Assembly: GCA_024704175.1 (NCBI GenBank)
Contig: CP085629.1
Location: 1,674,001 to 1,738,000 of the forward strand
DNA: 64,000 bases
DNA from: Paenibacillus sp. P25
GTDB lineage: Bacteria; Bacillota; Bacilli; Paenibacillales; NBRC-103111
Direction of reading: 5' to 3'
A model generated the notes under the pieces. That model had not been told where the DNA came from, did not search any database, and was given only the letters and a program-made list of their open reading frames with translations. The position numbers and the translations under genes are program-made. Position 1 is the stretch's first letter. Every line of letters starts with the position of its first letter. Below are positions 29,197 to 37,973 of this stretch, one piece after another.

Positions 29197-30209
29197 TGCG
29201 CTGGATCGCTTGCGAGCTGCATACGCATACGTTTCACAGTGACGGGAAACAGACACTCGAGGAGCTGGCGCAAGGAGCCGCGGCGCTCGGCTTTGAGTGC
29301 ATCGCCTTGACGGACCATAATACGATGACCGGCTTGAAGGACCGCCATGAAGTGGAAGAAAAGACCGGCATCCGGATTATCCCCGGGATGGAATGGACGA
29401 CTTTCTTCGGCCATATGGTGACGATCGGCCTTCAGGATTACGTCGATTGGCGGCCAGTGGGCCTGAAGGATATCCATCGGGGCATTGCCGAGGTTCATGC
29501 GAAGGGCGGAATCGCGGGAATGGCTCACCCGTTTCGGATGGGGACTCCGGTCTGTACCGGTCGCTACTGGGAGTACGAGATCAGCGACTGGAACGATATC
29601 GATTATATCGAGGTTTGGTCCGGCACGTTCCCTTCCATCAAGAAGGACAATGCGAGAGCGTTCGCGCTATGGACGGACCGGTTGAACGCCGGATACCGGA
29701 TCACCGCCACAAGCGGCCGGGACTGGCATGTGCAGAGCAGTACCGGGGAGCCGATCTCGGTTACCTATCTCGGTATTGAAGAGGGAGACGGCCAAAGCTT
29801 GGTACGGCAGGCGGTTAAGGCCCTGTCACAGGGAAGGGCGATGCTCACGATCGGCCCGCTTGTCACGATGGAAATTCATAAAGAAGGCACCGTATACCGG
29901 ATGGGCGATGAAGTACCGCTAGCCGGTTCAGAGGAAGGGCGGGAACCATGCGAAGCCGCTGTTCTGGTTGATTTTACAGTCCGAAAGGGACAATGGGAGC
30001 CGCCGGAGCAGGACTTTGCACTGCGAGTCACGGGAAATACCGGCCTGCTGGGGGAGCTGACGATTCAGTCTTCCAACGAGTTTTGCCGAATACCGATCCC
30101 CTGTACCAATGTATTATGGGCCAGGGCCGAACTCTGGGGGACCGTTCAAGGGGTAAGAACGATGATCGCTTGTACCAATGCCGTTTATTTTGGGGTGAGA
30201 GACGAATGA
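29196..30209 (+). CDS. PHP-domain metallohydrolase (CehA/McbA-like)
   Basis: Metal-dependent phosphoesterase or hydrolase of 337 residues. PHP motifs: HTHTFHSDG (9-17), ALTDHNT, PGMEWTT, GMAHPF, and a late SGRDWH. These supply the His/Asp ligands of a multi-metal site. The second half is a beta-rich extension. The start is coupled to the preceding gene, and the stop overlaps the GDPD-like gene (ATGA). A phosphodiester or carbamate/amide substrate is possible; the neighbouring GDPD-like enzyme favours the former. Confidence 0.88.
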   Translation: MRWIACELHTHTFHSDGKQTLEELAQGAAALGFECIALTDHNTMTGLKDRHEVEEKTGIRIIPGMEWTTFFGHMVTIGLQDYVDWRPVGLKDIHRGIAEVHAKGGIAGMAHPFRMGTPVCTGRYWEYEISDWNDIDYIEVWSGTFPSIKKDNARAFALWTDRLNAGYRITATSGRDWHVQSSTGEPISVTYLGIEEGDGQSLVRQAVKALSQGRAMLTIGPLVTMEIHKEGTVYRMGDEVPLAGSEEGREPCEAAVLVDFTVRKGQWEPPEQDFALRVTGNTGLLGELTIQSSNEFCRIPIPCTNVLWARAELWGTVQGVRTMIACTNAVYFGVRDE

Positions 30210-30967
30210 AACCTTTTCCGCTGATTACCGCCCATTCCGGTTGTGAGGGAACTCCGGACCATACCATGCTGTCCCTTGAGACGGCTTTAAGGCTCGGTGC
30301 CGATGTTGTTGAAGAAGATATTCGCGTGACCCGGGACGGTGTTCTCGTTCTGGCGCATGACGATGCCGTTCGGCTTCCGGACGGCAGCGAATACCGGATT
30401 TCCCGGACGCTCTATGATGATCTTCGTGAGTTGGAGATCGCAGTCCGTCATGGGGAGCTGGAATCAACGATTCGCCTTCTTCGGCTGGAAGAGATCCTGC
30501 CTTTGATTCAAGCCTTCGGCAAAATCATCAACCTGGATCTGAAGGTGGATGAAAGCATCGAACCTGTCTCCGTTGTAATCGAGAAGAATGGTTTGTATGA
30601 CCAAGCGATCCTCTCGGGGTGCGAAATCGACCGGGCGCTGCAGGTTCAGCGCTTCAATCCGAAGCTGAGGAAGCTGCTCAATGCCGATATCCAATTGTTC
30701 CATACGCTGGAATATATGGATGCAGTAATCCAAACCTGTGAAGACGCATTACGCGCATCCTGCTTCGGAATCAACATCCATTACCAGTACGTCAGACCCG
30801 AGTCGCTGCAAGCGGCGGAAGAGCGAAACCTCCCGGTCTGCGTATGGACCATTAACGAAGTGCCCGAGATGAAACGATTCATCGAAGCCGGCGTCCACTC
30901 CATCACGACACGCAGCGTATCGGCTTTGTCCAAGTTAAAAAAGCAATACTTGCTCGGAGGATTATAA
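30206..30967 (+). CDS. Glycerophosphodiester phosphodiesterase-like protein (GDPD fold)
   Basis: 253 residues with a GDPD TIM-barrel layout: N-terminal ITAHSGCEGTPDHTMLSLETAL, then GADVVEEDIRVTRDGVLVLAHDD, and C-terminal VCVWTINEVPEMKRFIEAGVHSITT. The usual HRG after the first strand is HSG, and PENT is PDHT, so the active-site loop is divergent; the EED and H-D motifs remain. It overlaps the PHP gene and precedes a LacI regulator. It probably cleaves a phosphodiester other than a standard glycerophosphodiester; this is inference. Confidence 0.82.
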   Translation: MKPFPLITAHSGCEGTPDHTMLSLETALRLGADVVEEDIRVTRDGVLVLAHDDAVRLPDGSEYRISRTLYDDLRELEIAVRHGELESTIRLLRLEEILPLIQAFGKIINLDLKVDESIEPVSVVIEKNGLYDQAILSGCEIDRALQVQRFNPKLRKLLNADIQLFHTLEYMDAVIQTCEDALRASCFGINIHYQYVRPESLQAAEERNLPVCVWTINEVPEMKRFIEAGVHSITTRSVSALSKLKKQYLLGGL

Positions 30968-30968
30968 G

Positions 30969-31982
30969 GTGAGTTATACGATCAAAGAAATCGCCGAACG
31001 GGCCGGCGTATCCAAATCCACAGTCTCCCGGGTCATTTCGGGCAAAGGATATGCAAGCCCCGAAGCAAGAGAGCGGGTGCTGCAGGTCATCGGGGAACTG
31101 CAGTATAAGCCCAATGCGGTAGCGAGGGCGATGGTGTCCCAGCGGACGAACAACATCGGCGTCATCATCTACCGCCAGCATCACCCGATCGCTTCCCATC
31201 CGCTGTACGGCAAGATCCTGGATGCGGTCCTGACCTCGGCGGAGAAGCTCGATTATTCCGTGTTTGTGATGACGGACCAGGAGATGTCGCTTCGCTCCAC
31301 CGACTTTATGCTGGAAAAACGGGTGGACGGATTAATCCTCATCAGCCGCTTAAGACAAAATGTCCTCGACTACATCAACAGCTTCAAGGTTCCCTACGTC
31401 ATGGTGAACGGCACGACGGATAGCGATGAGGTGATCCATATCGTAAGCCGCGATGAGGAAGGAGGGAGGCAGGCGGCGGAGCATTTGCTGCAGGCGGGAC
31501 ACCGCAGAATCTACATCTTCGCCGGGCCGCAGGAGCATCGGAGCCACAATTTGCGTCTCAAAGGATTTTGCGGATATATGGAAGGCCAGAGGATCCCGGT
31601 GGAAGAAGGCTCTGTCATATATTCGCCGGAATCGACCTTCGAGCAGGGGTACCGCCTGATGGCCGAGAAGTGGGGGCACTTCCGGGAGTCCGGTTTCACC
31701 GCCTTGTTCGCAACGAACGATATGCTGGCGCTTGGTGCGATGAAGCTATTGCTGGAGCGATCCGTCCGTATTCCGCAGGAGGCGGCCGTCATGGGCTTCG
31801 ACGATATCGATTTGGCCGCGATGTACTCGCCTTCACTGACTACGATCAAAGTGGAGAAAACCCGGATGGGGCAGGATGCGGTTCGGGTGCTCGACCGGCT
31901 GATCCGGCAGGAGCCTGTGGTCCCGAAAAGAATCGAACTCGAGACGGGGCTTATTGTCCGGCAATCGACCCAGCCTTTATGA
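30969..31982 (+). CDS. LacI-family transcriptional regulator
   Basis: 337 residues. N-terminal helix-turn-helix TIKEIAERAGVSKSTVSRVISGKGY and a hinge (YKPNAVARAM), then a periplasmic-binding-like ligand domain with FATNDMLALGAMKLLLE and MGFDDIDLA. The GTG at 30969 follows GGAGGATT. It sits between the PHP/GDPD genes and an ABC importer, with similar palindromes before both blocks (28701, 32055). It therefore probably represses both in the absence of a ligand. Confidence 0.93.
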   Translation: MSYTIKEIAERAGVSKSTVSRVISGKGYASPEARERVLQVIGELQYKPNAVARAMVSQRTNNIGVIIYRQHHPIASHPLYGKILDAVLTSAEKLDYSVFVMTDQEMSLRSTDFMLEKRVDGLILISRLRQNVLDYINSFKVPYVMVNGTTDSDEVIHIVSRDEEGGRQAAEHLLQAGHRRIYIFAGPQEHRSHNLRLKGFCGYMEGQRIPVEEGSVIYSPESTFEQGYRLMAEKWGHFRESGFTALFATNDMLALGAMKLLLERSVRIPQEAAVMGFDDIDLAAMYSPSLTTIKVEKTRMGQDAVRVLDRLIRQEPVVPKRIELETGLIVRQSTQPL

Positions 31983-32054
31983 ATTCTTCATTTGGCGATA
32001 ATATTCCGCGAATAGTAGGGAGCTAATTTAGTAATAACAGACTGCTTGTCTCAT

Positions 32055-32066
32055 GGGAACGGTCTC
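32055..32066. promoter_or_regulatory. Putative LacI-family operator, site 2
   Basis: GGGAACGGTCTC matches the perfect palindrome at 28701 in 10 of 12 positions. It lies immediately upstream of the ABC permease gene. Confidence 0.45.
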
Positions 32067-32098
32067 ACATGGATGAAGGAAGGAGCGATTCTTACCGC

Positions 32099-32925
32099 AT
32101 GCGCTGGTATTTCAAAGCACTTGGCACCCGCAAAATCATTGAGTTTGTGCTGCTCATCATCTTCGTTCTGTTTTTTCTCGGTCCGTCGCTGAACCTGGCG
32201 GTGCTGGCCTTCAGCGGGCAGTGGAACTACCCGGACTTGCTTGCCGCATACCTGGTCACTCAAATGGTGGAAATTCGTACTGCAGCAGGAGGACATTGCG
32301 AAATCGATCGGGCTTTCCTTTATCATCGCGTCGATCGTGACGGCGTTAGCCATCGTCCTCTGTATCCCGGCGACTTATGCTTTTGCCCGGATCCGCTTTC
32401 CGCTCAGCCGGTTCTTTCTGTTTTCCTTTCTGCTTACCCATGCTTTTCCGAAAATGGGGCTCTACGTTTCGATCGCGGTGCTGTTCTTTAAGCTCGGACT
32501 GATGAATACGATGGCGGGCGTCGTCCTGATTCATATCATCAATGTGCTCATGTTCATGACCTGGATCCCCTACCGCAGCGTTCCGGAATGTTCATGCCGC
32601 CCAGGAGGAATCGGCCAGGGATGTCGGTGCGAGTCCGCTCCGCGTCTTCCGCAGCATCACGCTTCCGATGGCGATGCCGGGCATCATTGTGGCCTCCGTC
32701 TTTACGTTCCTAAATTCCCTGGACGAAGCCCAAGGGACGTTCCTCGTAGGCATCCCCGATTTCAAAACGATGCCGGTCGTCATGTACTCCATTATTGCCG
32801 ACTTTCCCAGCAGCGCGGGCGCGGTGTTCTCCATCATCTTGACGCTCCCGACCGTGATTCTGCTGCTGGCGGCCCAGCGCTTCGTCAGTGCGGACATTAT
32901 GGCCAGCGGCTTCCAAACCAAATGA
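32099..32925 (+). CDS. ABC importer permease, PotC/UgpE-like (frameshifted)
   Basis: Channel subunit of the importer. ATG at 32099 is favoured (AAGGAAGGAG upstream) over 32069, which overlaps the operator. Membrane segments include IIEFVLLIIFVLFFLGPSLN and GLSFIIASIVTALAIVLCIP. The coupling loop ESARDVGASPLRVFRSITLP appears in the last third, before MPGIIVASVFTFLNSLDEAQ. A T gained at 32241 (GCTTGCC for GCTGCC) and one base gained near 32588 shift the frame. It starts an operon with an ATPase, a binding protein and a second permease. Confidence 0.85.
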
Positions 32926-32956
32926 CGGGGACGGATATTTTAACCGGGAGGGAATC

Positions 32957-33994
32957 ATGAGCATTCAATTATCCATTCAGAAAATGACCAAACGCTATAA
33001 AACAGGGGAAGGCGTGTCGGATATTTCGCTCGACATCCGCAAAGGGGAGCTTGTTACCCTGCTGGGTCCTTCCGGTCGCGGCAAAACCACCGTCTTGAGG
33101 AGCGTCGGAGGCTTCCTTGAGCCCGATTCGGGAGATATTCTCATCGAAGGCCGGAGCGTCGTCAAGCTCCCGCCGGAGCAGCGTCCGACCTCGATGGTGT
33201 TCCAGGGCTACAACCTGTGGCCGCATATGACGGTTTACGATAATTTGGCGTTCGGCTTGAAAATCCGCAAGGTCAAAAAAGCGGATATCCGCGAAGCCGT
33301 AACCGACGTGCTGCAGCTGGTCCGGCTGCCCGGCGTCGAGAAGAAATTCCCGAGCGAGCTGTCCGGCGGACAGCAGCAGAGGATTGCGGTGGCCCGTTCA
33401 CTGCTGCTGAAACCGGCCGTGCTGCTGCTCGACGAGCCGTTCTCGGCCCTTGATGCCAAGCTCCGTCACGAGATGAGGGAGGAGCTTCGCGAGATTCAGA
33501 CGAAGACCGGGCTCACCATGGTATTCGTCACGCATGACCAGGAGGAGGCGCTGTCCTTGTCCGACCGGATCGTCGTCATGAATCACGGGCGGATCGAGCA
33601 AACGGCGGCGCCGCAGGAAATTTACGATGAGCCCGTATCCCTCTACGTTGCGGAGTTTATCGGGAAAATGAACTTTTTGAAGGGGGTGGCGGAAGACCAT
33701 CGGCTTATGGCAGGGCAGTTAACTTTCCCGAATCCCAAAGCGCTTTCGGGCGAAGTGACCTTGGCTGTCCGGCCGGAGGATGTGGTGATGAATCAGGAAG
33801 GGGAAGGGCTTCAAGGCCTGGTCAAGCAAATCATGGTACTCGGTCATTATGCGGAAGTTTCACTCGATCTGAAGGAGTATGGAACGATCAAAGCCTTTCG
33901 GCCGCGGGATTCGGTTAAAGCCATGCAGCCCGGGGACAGGGTGTCGGTAACCTTCACCAAAGTCATTGCTTATCCCAAAATGGAACAGCGCTAA
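32957..33994 (+). CDS. ABC importer ATPase, PotA/FbpC/UgpC-like
   Basis: 345 residues, uninterrupted. Walker A reads GPSGRGKT (the residue before GK is usually Cys or Ser; the codon context GGTCGC at 33074-33079 suggests error). Q-loop MVFQGYNLWPHM, signature LSGGQQQR, Walker B LLLLDEPFSALDAK, H-loop FVTHDQEEALS, and a C-terminal TOBE-like domain (LAVRPEDV). It energises the two flanking permeases. The ATG at 32957 follows GGGAGGGAA. Confidence 0.93.
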   Translation: MSIQLSIQKMTKRYKTGEGVSDISLDIRKGELVTLLGPSGRGKTTVLRSVGGFLEPDSGDILIEGRSVVKLPPEQRPTSMVFQGYNLWPHMTVYDNLAFGLKIRKVKKADIREAVTDVLQLVRLPGVEKKFPSELSGGQQQRIAVARSLLLKPAVLLLDEPFSALDAKLRHEMREELREIQTKTGLTMVFVTHDQEEALSLSDRIVVMNHGRIEQTAAPQEIYDEPVSLYVAEFIGKMNFLKGVAEDHRLMAGQLTFPNPKALSGEVTLAVRPEDVVMNQEGEGLQGLVKQIMVLGHYAEVSLDLKEYGTIKAFRPRDSVKAMQPGDRVSVTFTKVIAYPKMEQR

Positions 33995-34007
33995 GGAGGA
34001 AAAATTG

Positions 34008-35196
34008 ATGATTCGCTTGAAAAAGACACTGCCGCTTCTGTTAACGCTCAGTTTGCCGCTCGCGGTACTAGCCGGTCTGCGGCGGCAATACAAATAAGCC
34101 GGTCGCCAGCGGCACAGCCGCAGCCGACTTCTTCCCAGGGAAGCGGAGGCGGTTCCGCCCAGCCGGTCGAATTCTCCTTCTACTTCACCGGTTCGCAGAA
34201 CGTCAAGGATCTGTGGGATACGCTGAAGCCGATGTTCGAGAAGCAGAATCCCGATATCAAAGTCAAGATGGTATATATTCCTTCCGGTACCGCGGCGCAG
34301 CCGACCTACGACCGCATCCTGGCCGCCAAGCAGGCAGGGAAGGGCTCCGGCGGCATCGATCTGTATGAAGACGGCGTAGCGACCATTACCAAGGGGCAGA
34401 AGGAAGACCTGTGGGATACGCTGAACGGCACCTCAATCCCCAACATCAGCAAGGTAGACCCGCAAACGATGAAGGACGTGTCGAACCTCGCGGTACCTTA
34501 CCGCTCCTCCGCCGTCGTTCTGGCCTATAACGGGGATAAAGTCACATCCGCGCCGAACACGCTGGATGAGCTGTACGACTGGATCCGCAAGCACCCGGGC
34601 AAATTCGCCTACAATGATCCGTCCACCGGCGGTTCCGGCGACTCGTTCGTGCAGACGGCGATTTACAAATCAGCCGCCGCCGGAAGCGATTCACAATTCG
34701 GATCCGAGCATCGAGAAGCAATGGGATCAAGGCTTTGCGCTGCTCAAAGAGCTGGGTCAGTACGTATATGGAAAAGGGATTTATCCGAAGAAAAATCAAG
34801 GCACGCTCGACCTGCTCGCCAGCGGCGAAGTGGATATGATTCCGGCCTGGTCCGATATGGCGCTGGAACAAATCGACAAAGGCCAGCTCGCCGAAATCGA
34901 CCAAGCTGAAGCAGCTGAACCCGGGCTTCAACGGCGGGCCGACGTATCTGATGGTACCGAAGCTGTCGGATAAGAAGGAAGCCGTCTATAAATTCCTGAA
35001 CTTCGTACTTACCCCGGAAGCGCAAGCCGTTATCGTTGAGAAAATGCACGGCTTCCCGGGTATCCAGCTCTCGAGCATGCCTTCCAACATTCAGGAGCAG
35101 TTCAAAGGCGTATCGGACGGCTTCCGCAGCTTCAACATCGGCGATCTGTCCAAGGATCTCAATAAACGCTGGCAAAGCGAAGTCGCTGCGCAATGA
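34008..35196 (+). CDS. ABC importer substrate-binding lipoprotein (frameshifted)
   Basis: Signal peptide MIRLKKTLPLLLTLSLPLAVLAG followed by an expected lipobox Cys, where the sequence reads GGTCTGCGG (34074-34082) with one extra base that kills the frame. The mature part resembles iron/spermidine/phosphonate-type binding proteins (family 1): VEFSFYFTGSQNVKDLWDTLKP, YNDPSTGGSGDSFV, GGPTYLMVPKLSDKKEAVYKFLNF. Further shifts occur near 34130, 34675 and 34895. The ATG at 34008 follows AAGGAGGAAAA. Its stop overlaps the next permease start (ATGA). A ligand with a phosphate or phosphonate group would fit its neighbours. Confidence 0.85.
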
Positions 35197-36029
35197 GAAA
35201 AGAAGTGAAAATGGGGATCCTGGGGCTTCTTCTCGTGATCCCCTCCTTCCTGGTGCTGTTTGTCGTCGTCGTGATTCCGATCCTTCTATCTTTCGTCGAA
35301 AGTCTGCAGAACGATTCGGGCGGCTACGATCTGGCCCGGTATCAATATTTGTTTACCGATAAGGCGATGCGTTCGAATATTATTTTCACCCTGGAAGTCA
35401 CGATTGTCTCCGTTCTGCTGGTGCTTATCATCAGCTATGCCATTGCGGTCTACTTGCGATTCAGCTCCGGTATACTGGCAGAATTGATCCGCAAAACCTA
35501 TATGATCCCGATCTTCATTCCTTCGGTAATCGCGACTTACGGTCTGATCAATCTGCTCGGCAACCACGGATGGCTGTCGAGGGTGCTGCTCCTGTTCGGT
35601 TTGGAATCGATGCCGCGGATCATTTTTGATAAAAAGGGCATCATCATAGCGAACCTGTGGTTTAATATCCCATTTACTACCATGCTGCTCAGCTCCGCGC
35701 TGTCCGGCATCTCGAATTCGGTGATCGAAAGCGCGAAGGACGTCGGGACGGGGCGGCTGGGTCTGTTCTTCCGGTTTATCCTGCCGCTGACATACAAGAC
35801 GTTCCTCGTTGCGGCCACGTTCGTGTTCATGGGCGTCATCGGTTCGTTCACCGCGCCGTTCCTGGTCGGGCCGAATGCGCCGCAGATGCTGGGCGTGTCG
35901 ATGGAGCAGGTGTTCAGCGTCTTCCAGCAGCAGCAGGAGGCGGCCGCGATCGCGTTCTTTACGTTCATGCTTTGCTCGGTCATGGGGTATTTCTACATCC
36001 GCACGATGATAAAAGAAGAGGGAGCTTGA
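35193..36029 (+). CDS. ABC importer permease, PotB/UgpA-like
   Basis: 278-residue, intact membrane protein with about six helices (MGILGLLLVIPSFLVLFVVV first). The coupling loop SVIESAKDVGTGRLGLFFRFILPL is near residue 190. It is translationally coupled to the binding protein by ATGA overlap and pairs with the permease at 32099. Last gene of the importer operon; a terminator follows. Confidence 0.93.
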   Translation: MRKEVKMGILGLLLVIPSFLVLFVVVVIPILLSFVESLQNDSGGYDLARYQYLFTDKAMRSNIIFTLEVTIVSVLLVLIISYAIAVYLRFSSGILAELIRKTYMIPIFIPSVIATYGLINLLGNHGWLSRVLLLFGLESMPRIIFDKKGIIIANLWFNIPFTTMLLSSALSGISNSVIESAKDVGTGRLGLFFRFILPLTYKTFLVAATFVFMGVIGSFTAPFLVGPNAPQMLGVSMEQVFSVFQQQQEAAAIAFFTFMLCSVMGYFYIRTMIKEEGA

Positions 36030-36037
36030 AGATGAGG

Positions 36038-36058
36038 GGGCGGCCGTTAGGGCCGTCC
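36038..36058 (+). terminator. Terminator of the ABC importer operon
   Basis: GGGCGGCC (36038-36045) pairs with GGCCGTCC (36051-36058) with one G-U, followed by TTATT. Confidence 0.7.
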
Positions 36059-36086
36059 TTATTCATTTGCCGGTTGACAGTGGTTT

Positions 36087-36178
36087 CCATGATACATCTT
36101 GGCAAGGCATGGATGAAACGGGGTGGTACCAGGTGAGTTATGACTCTAATCCCTTTTTGGGGATGAGAGTCTTTTTTT
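36087..36178 (+). promoter_or_regulatory. Truncated T-box leader (stem III, antiterminator and terminator only)
   Basis: The T-box core GGGTGGTACC is at 36121-36130. It is followed by a terminator: GACTCT-a-ATCCC (36142-36153) pairs with GGGAT-g-AGAGTC (36160-36171), then seven T. A small stem CCATG/CATGG (36087-36112) just upstream resembles stem III. Only about 30 bases separate this from the previous operon's terminator, so the specifier-bearing stem I is absent. Downstream is a good RBS (AGGAGG) and a ten-codon reading frame (36217-36249), then a decayed kinase-like gene. It looks like a leader orphaned by deletion. Confidence 0.75.
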
Positions 36179-36246
36179 CTTTTACCATATTGCCTGAAAA
36201 TAGGAGGACGCTTACCATGAGAAGTAGAAGGGCGTTAATAAAACCT

Positions 36247-36774
36247 TGAAGAATGTAATCTCCTGGAAAGACAGCTGCACAATTCCCTCGTAATTGACCA
36301 GGATCATCATGCTGAGTTTATAAATACTTATTATAAAAACTTACAACCTCAAAGTGGGTCCCAATACTTTTAAGTTCGCGATGACTCAAACCATTGTAGA
36401 GTATGCTGTTACTAAGACCGATTTTCATCTTATTCTTTGCAACTCAAATCGTGTCCGTAAGCATCGTTTGGATATGTTAGCACATTTTCATAATAGAGGG
36501 TTTACCAGTGTACTTGTAAATTTTGATATTCCGGACGAAGTTCTTCAAGCGCGGGTTGCAAACAGCCAGCGCAGCAAAGCCATTTTTAGGACTGCTTCAT
36601 CTTTCGAAGAAGTTCTTGTTCGGCGAACAGGAGGATTCACATAAGGAAGAGATGTCTGCTCCAATAGAAGGGGAAGCATTTCATCTTTTTACAGTTACAA
36701 ATAACGATGAAGTTCATTCTGTTATTCAAGAATTTGTCAGCATGGCTAAGAAACTATCCCAGTCTGATAGATGA
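36247..36774 (+). pseudogene. Decayed P-loop kinase-like gene
   Basis: A damaged Walker A (PGKTAAQ) near 36265 is followed in shifting frames by HLILCNSNRVRKHRLDML, TSVLVNFDIPDEVLQARVANSQRSK, and FHLFTVTNNDEVHSVIQEFVSMAKKL. The order suggests a small AAA/zeta-toxin-type nucleotide or sugar kinase. Frames change at least twice, and the P-loop has lost residues that simple indels would not restore. GC is lower than in flanking operons. A real pseudogene is likely. Confidence 0.55.
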
Positions 36775-36869
36775 CAATGGAGATTTTAATTGTACCTTTT
36801 TCAACTCATTCACATCTTCTAGGTTAGAGTAGAATGAACTTAAGCTAACTCAGTGGAGGGGATCGAAGG

Positions 36870-37155
36870 ATTTTCGCTTTCGCTGCCTGGCTTTCGTTGA
36901 AGACGCTTATGAACGAAGCAGCGGCATAGAGTTGAGGGGAGGCGGCAGTGCGCAAGAATCCGCTGAGTTGTACGAAGCACCTTTATTACTCGTAATCTCA
37001 AGGAACTTCAGGACGAATTGATAAACTCGAATGTAAAAATTGTTCGCCCTTTGACGGATACGGATTATAATAATTATGAATTTGTGATCGATGATGTGGG
37101 TGGAAGATGGCTGGGATTTGGAATAAAGGTACTTAACCAAGTGACAGGAGATTAA
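36870..37155 (+). pseudogene. VOC/glyoxalase-like gene remnant
   Basis: Fragments read FVEDAYERSSGIELRGGGSAQES, then after a frame change near 36985, LKELQDELINSNVKIVRPLTD and YEFVIDDVGGRWLGFGIKV before a stop at 37153. The last part resembles the C-terminal strand of VOC (glyoxalase/bleomycin-resistance) proteins. No proper start is seen, and the first half of the fold is missing. Confidence 0.5.
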
Positions 37156-37159
37156 CGAC

Positions 37160-37654
37160 GTGAGAAAAGATTTAGTAGCGACGGTCCATTCCTTTCCCTT
37201 TCATGAAATTTCGCTGGGATATCGTACGGTAACCTTATTTGCAGAGGAACAGTTGGAACAAGCACAGGTTGGTTACAGTATTGATTTGAAGGGACAATCT
37301 CTTTGCGGAACAGAAGAGGGCAGTTGGCTTGCTCAGTGGCTGGTCATCGGATTTGAGGATGAGACGGGGGATCCCATTTTCGTAGATGTTCATGATGAAC
37401 AATTTCCGGTATACAGCGCTGTACATGGTCAAGGAGACTGGCGGCCCTTTCAAATCGCAGTTTCTTTAACGAAATTCGTGACGGCATTGGGATATATCAA
37501 GGAACTCTCGCATGGAAGAGAAAATCCTGTAGCCCTGGAACAGAACCCGATCCCGAGTATAAAACGGAAAGAAGTTCTTGATCGGATCTCTCAGGACAAC
37601 CAAGGGATCGATATAGAGTTCTGGGAAACATGGTTGGAGGATATCGTGGAGTAG
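37160..37654 (+). CDS. SMI1/KNR4-like (SUKH) protein
   Basis: 164 residues. The central part, WLVIGFEDETGDPIFVDV then PVYSAVHGQGDWRPFQIAVSLTKF, fits the SMI1/KNR4 (SUKH) fold, whose members include immunity proteins against contact-dependent or polymorphic toxins. The start is GTG at 37160 with ACAGGAG upstream. No toxin gene is adjacent, so it may be an orphan immunity gene. AT content is higher than in flanking operons. Confidence 0.65.
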   Translation: MRKDLVATVHSFPFHEISLGYRTVTLFAEEQLEQAQVGYSIDLKGQSLCGTEEGSWLAQWLVIGFEDETGDPIFVDVHDEQFPVYSAVHGQGDWRPFQIAVSLTKFVTALGYIKELSHGRENPVALEQNPIPSIKRKEVLDRISQDNQGIDIEFWETWLEDIVE

Positions 37655-37686
37655 CAAGTGCTTCGTTAACACGTTAGTTTACATAA

Positions 37687-37908
37687 ATGAATTTGATCCC
37701 GGAGGAGCAGTCGAATTTTTGGGTGTGGTCGTATAGCTCGGACAAGCATCTCGATCCCTCATGGCGGTCTAAAATGGAGCAAACTGCCGAGCTGCGTTTC
37801 GTATGGGAGGATTCACAAGGATGGCATCAGGTCCAAGGACATTTGCCTACCCAGTATTACGGTCACAGCTATTTGGCCAAGGATCTAACACCCGCAAAGG
37901 AAAAGTAA
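37687..37908 (+). CDS. Hypothetical protein, 73 residues
   Basis: Short reading frame with aromatic-rich sequence (SNFWVWSYSSDKH, RFVWEDSQGWHQVQG). There is no good RBS before the ATG at 37687. It could be a fragment of a larger protein or the partner of the SUKH-like gene. Not recognised. Confidence 0.35.
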   Translation: MNLIPEEQSNFWVWSYSSDKHLDPSWRSKMEQTAELRFVWEDSQGWHQVQGHLPTQYYGHSYLAKDLTPAKEK

Positions 37909-37912
37909 ACAA

Positions 37913-37947
37913 AGAAGTCCGCCGCCCGCAATGGTCGGCAGACTTCT
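37913..37947. terminator. Bidirectional terminator between convergent genes
   Basis: AGAAGTC (37913-37919) pairs with GACTTCT (37941-37947), with inner GCCG/CGGC. It lies between the plus-strand small gene and the minus-strand oxidoreductase. Confidence 0.65.
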
Positions 37948-37973
37948 GAACATGAGCAGAATGTGACGCTAAC

